Of a stretch of 64,000 nucleotides of DNA, positions 63,597 through 64,000 are shown piece after piece. Origin of the DNA: CBDHHC01 sp965263345. Lineage in GTDB: Bacteria > Pseudomonadota > Alphaproteobacteria > Rhizobiales > CBDHHC01. Positions within the stretch are counted from its first letter, which is position 1; every line of letters begins with the position of its first letter. The stretch spans positions 248,001 through 312,000 of the forward strand of contig CBDHHC010000004.1 of NCBI GenBank assembly GCA_965263345.1, given 5' to 3'. The notes below the pieces were generated by a model. It was not told the DNA's origin. It saw only the letters and a program-made list of their open reading frames with translations, and did no database searches. The translations under genes and the position numbers were made by a program.

Positions 63597-63882
63597 TTAA
63601 CGCTCCCTTAGCATAAATACTTAAGCTCCTGGTTCTAATCTAGACTTATCCGCCTAAGCATTGGAACTCAGATATGATAAAAGGTACACTAGATATATTA
63701 AGATCAAATAAAAATATATTTCGAAAAAACAGTATGATATAAGCTTTTTGTTAACCAAAAACAAAGCAAATAATATTGCAATACTGATAAATACATAATC
63801 AATTCAATACATTTGTTTGGAAAATATTTACACATTACACCTAACCTCCCCAAGAGTTTGTTGTTTTTCTGAGGTTATAGTT
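63597..63882. other. flp upstream region
   Basis: AT-rich divergent region driving flp leftward and the edge gene rightward. It contains a short dyad TTTTTG-TTAAC-CAAAAA at 63745-63761. A loose CtrA-like half (TTAA-GATCAAA-TAAA) is present near 63710 but one half mismatches. Nothing stronger is seen. Confidence 0.35.
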
Positions 63883-64000
63883 ATGATGTTGCATTATCAT
63901 TTGAGTAAGTTATCTGCCCGTTCCTTCATGTTCTATGGAGTTCTTTTCAATTTATTTTTCCTAATTGGAGCCAATCACGCTTATTCTGAAGAGTTTCTTG
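63883..64000 (+). CDS. Secreted protein, N-terminal fragment (cut by window edge)
   Basis: An open frame from ATG 63883, with GAGG eight bases upstream, runs to the right edge (39 residues). The sequence is a signal peptide: basic start, hydrophobic core VLFNLFFLIG, and a probable cleavage after NHAYS. The mature protein is outside the window. It is divergent from flp, so could be pilus-related, but nothing in the fragment proves it. Confidence 0.6.
   Translation, partial: MMLHYHLSKLSARSFMFYGVLFNLFFLIGANHAYSEEFL

Overview
The window is chromosomal DNA of an AT-rich alphaproteobacterium. The evidence for the class is the gene content: a class I (archaeal-type) lysyl-tRNA synthetase, an argH - lptM-like lipoprotein - lysA - TIGR02302 (DUF4175) order, a cpa/tad pilus locus of the Caulobacter/Rhizobium type, a cp-ATP-grasp / alpha-E / transglutaminase operon, an mbfA gene preceded by an Irr-type iron control element, and a dnaX - ybaB - recR block led by a small SRP RNA. 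No ribosomal RNA, tRNA, prophage, insertion sequence or CRISPR array was seen. Genus cannot be fixed from sequence alone; a marine Rhodospirillales/Kiloniellales-like lineage is a guess.

Layout. 1-758: end-truncated fatty acid desaturase. 1.2-4.0 kb: ECF sigma factor followed by a membrane-anchored von Willebrand A protein of the YfbK type. 4.0-7.1 kb: hemF, divergent from an ABC exporter, with an FNR-type site between them. 7.1-9.1 kb: unknown protein, then an ArsP-like permease and its ArsR repressor. 9.4-12.6 kb: ATP-grasp, alpha-E and transglutaminase operon. 12.6-20.3 kb: orphan membrane-anchored TAXI protein, DM13 protein, PPK2, an unknown membrane protein, a Kef-type antiporter and an unknown secreted protein. 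20.3-26 kb: orphan ParA with a small partner, AmpG-like transporter, recR, ybaB, dnaX and SRP RNA. 26.5-34.7 kb: 3-hydroxybutyryl-CoA dehydrogenase, TlpA, argH, lipoprotein, lysA, a 1.1-kb structured non-coding stretch and a large DUF4175 membrane protein.

35-42 kb: bactofilin with an extra cadherin-like domain, unknown membrane protein, lysS, TerB-like protein, mbfA, lrgAB and a HAD hydrolase. 42-50.6 kb: a Yej-type peptide ABC transporter with two tandem binding proteins, then a histidine phosphatase. 50.6-53.5 kb: PilZ protein, NlpC/P60 hydrolase and leucyl aminopeptidase. 53.7-63.6 kb: tadD, then tadC, tadB, cpaF, cpaE, cpaD, cpaC, cpaB, cpaA and the flp pilin, all reading leftward apart from tadD. 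The right edge cuts a secreted protein gene.

Themes: envelope biogenesis and peptide/murein recycling (AmpG, Yej importer, NlpC/P60, bactofilin, LrgAB), iron and heme handling (MbfA with its ICE box, HemF) and surface attachment (Flp pilus). The least explained stretch is 31.1-31.9 kb. It holds a GC-rich palindrome-filled segment, a run of hairpins ending in a terminator that looks like an uncharacterised small RNA, and a promoter with an embedded dyad.
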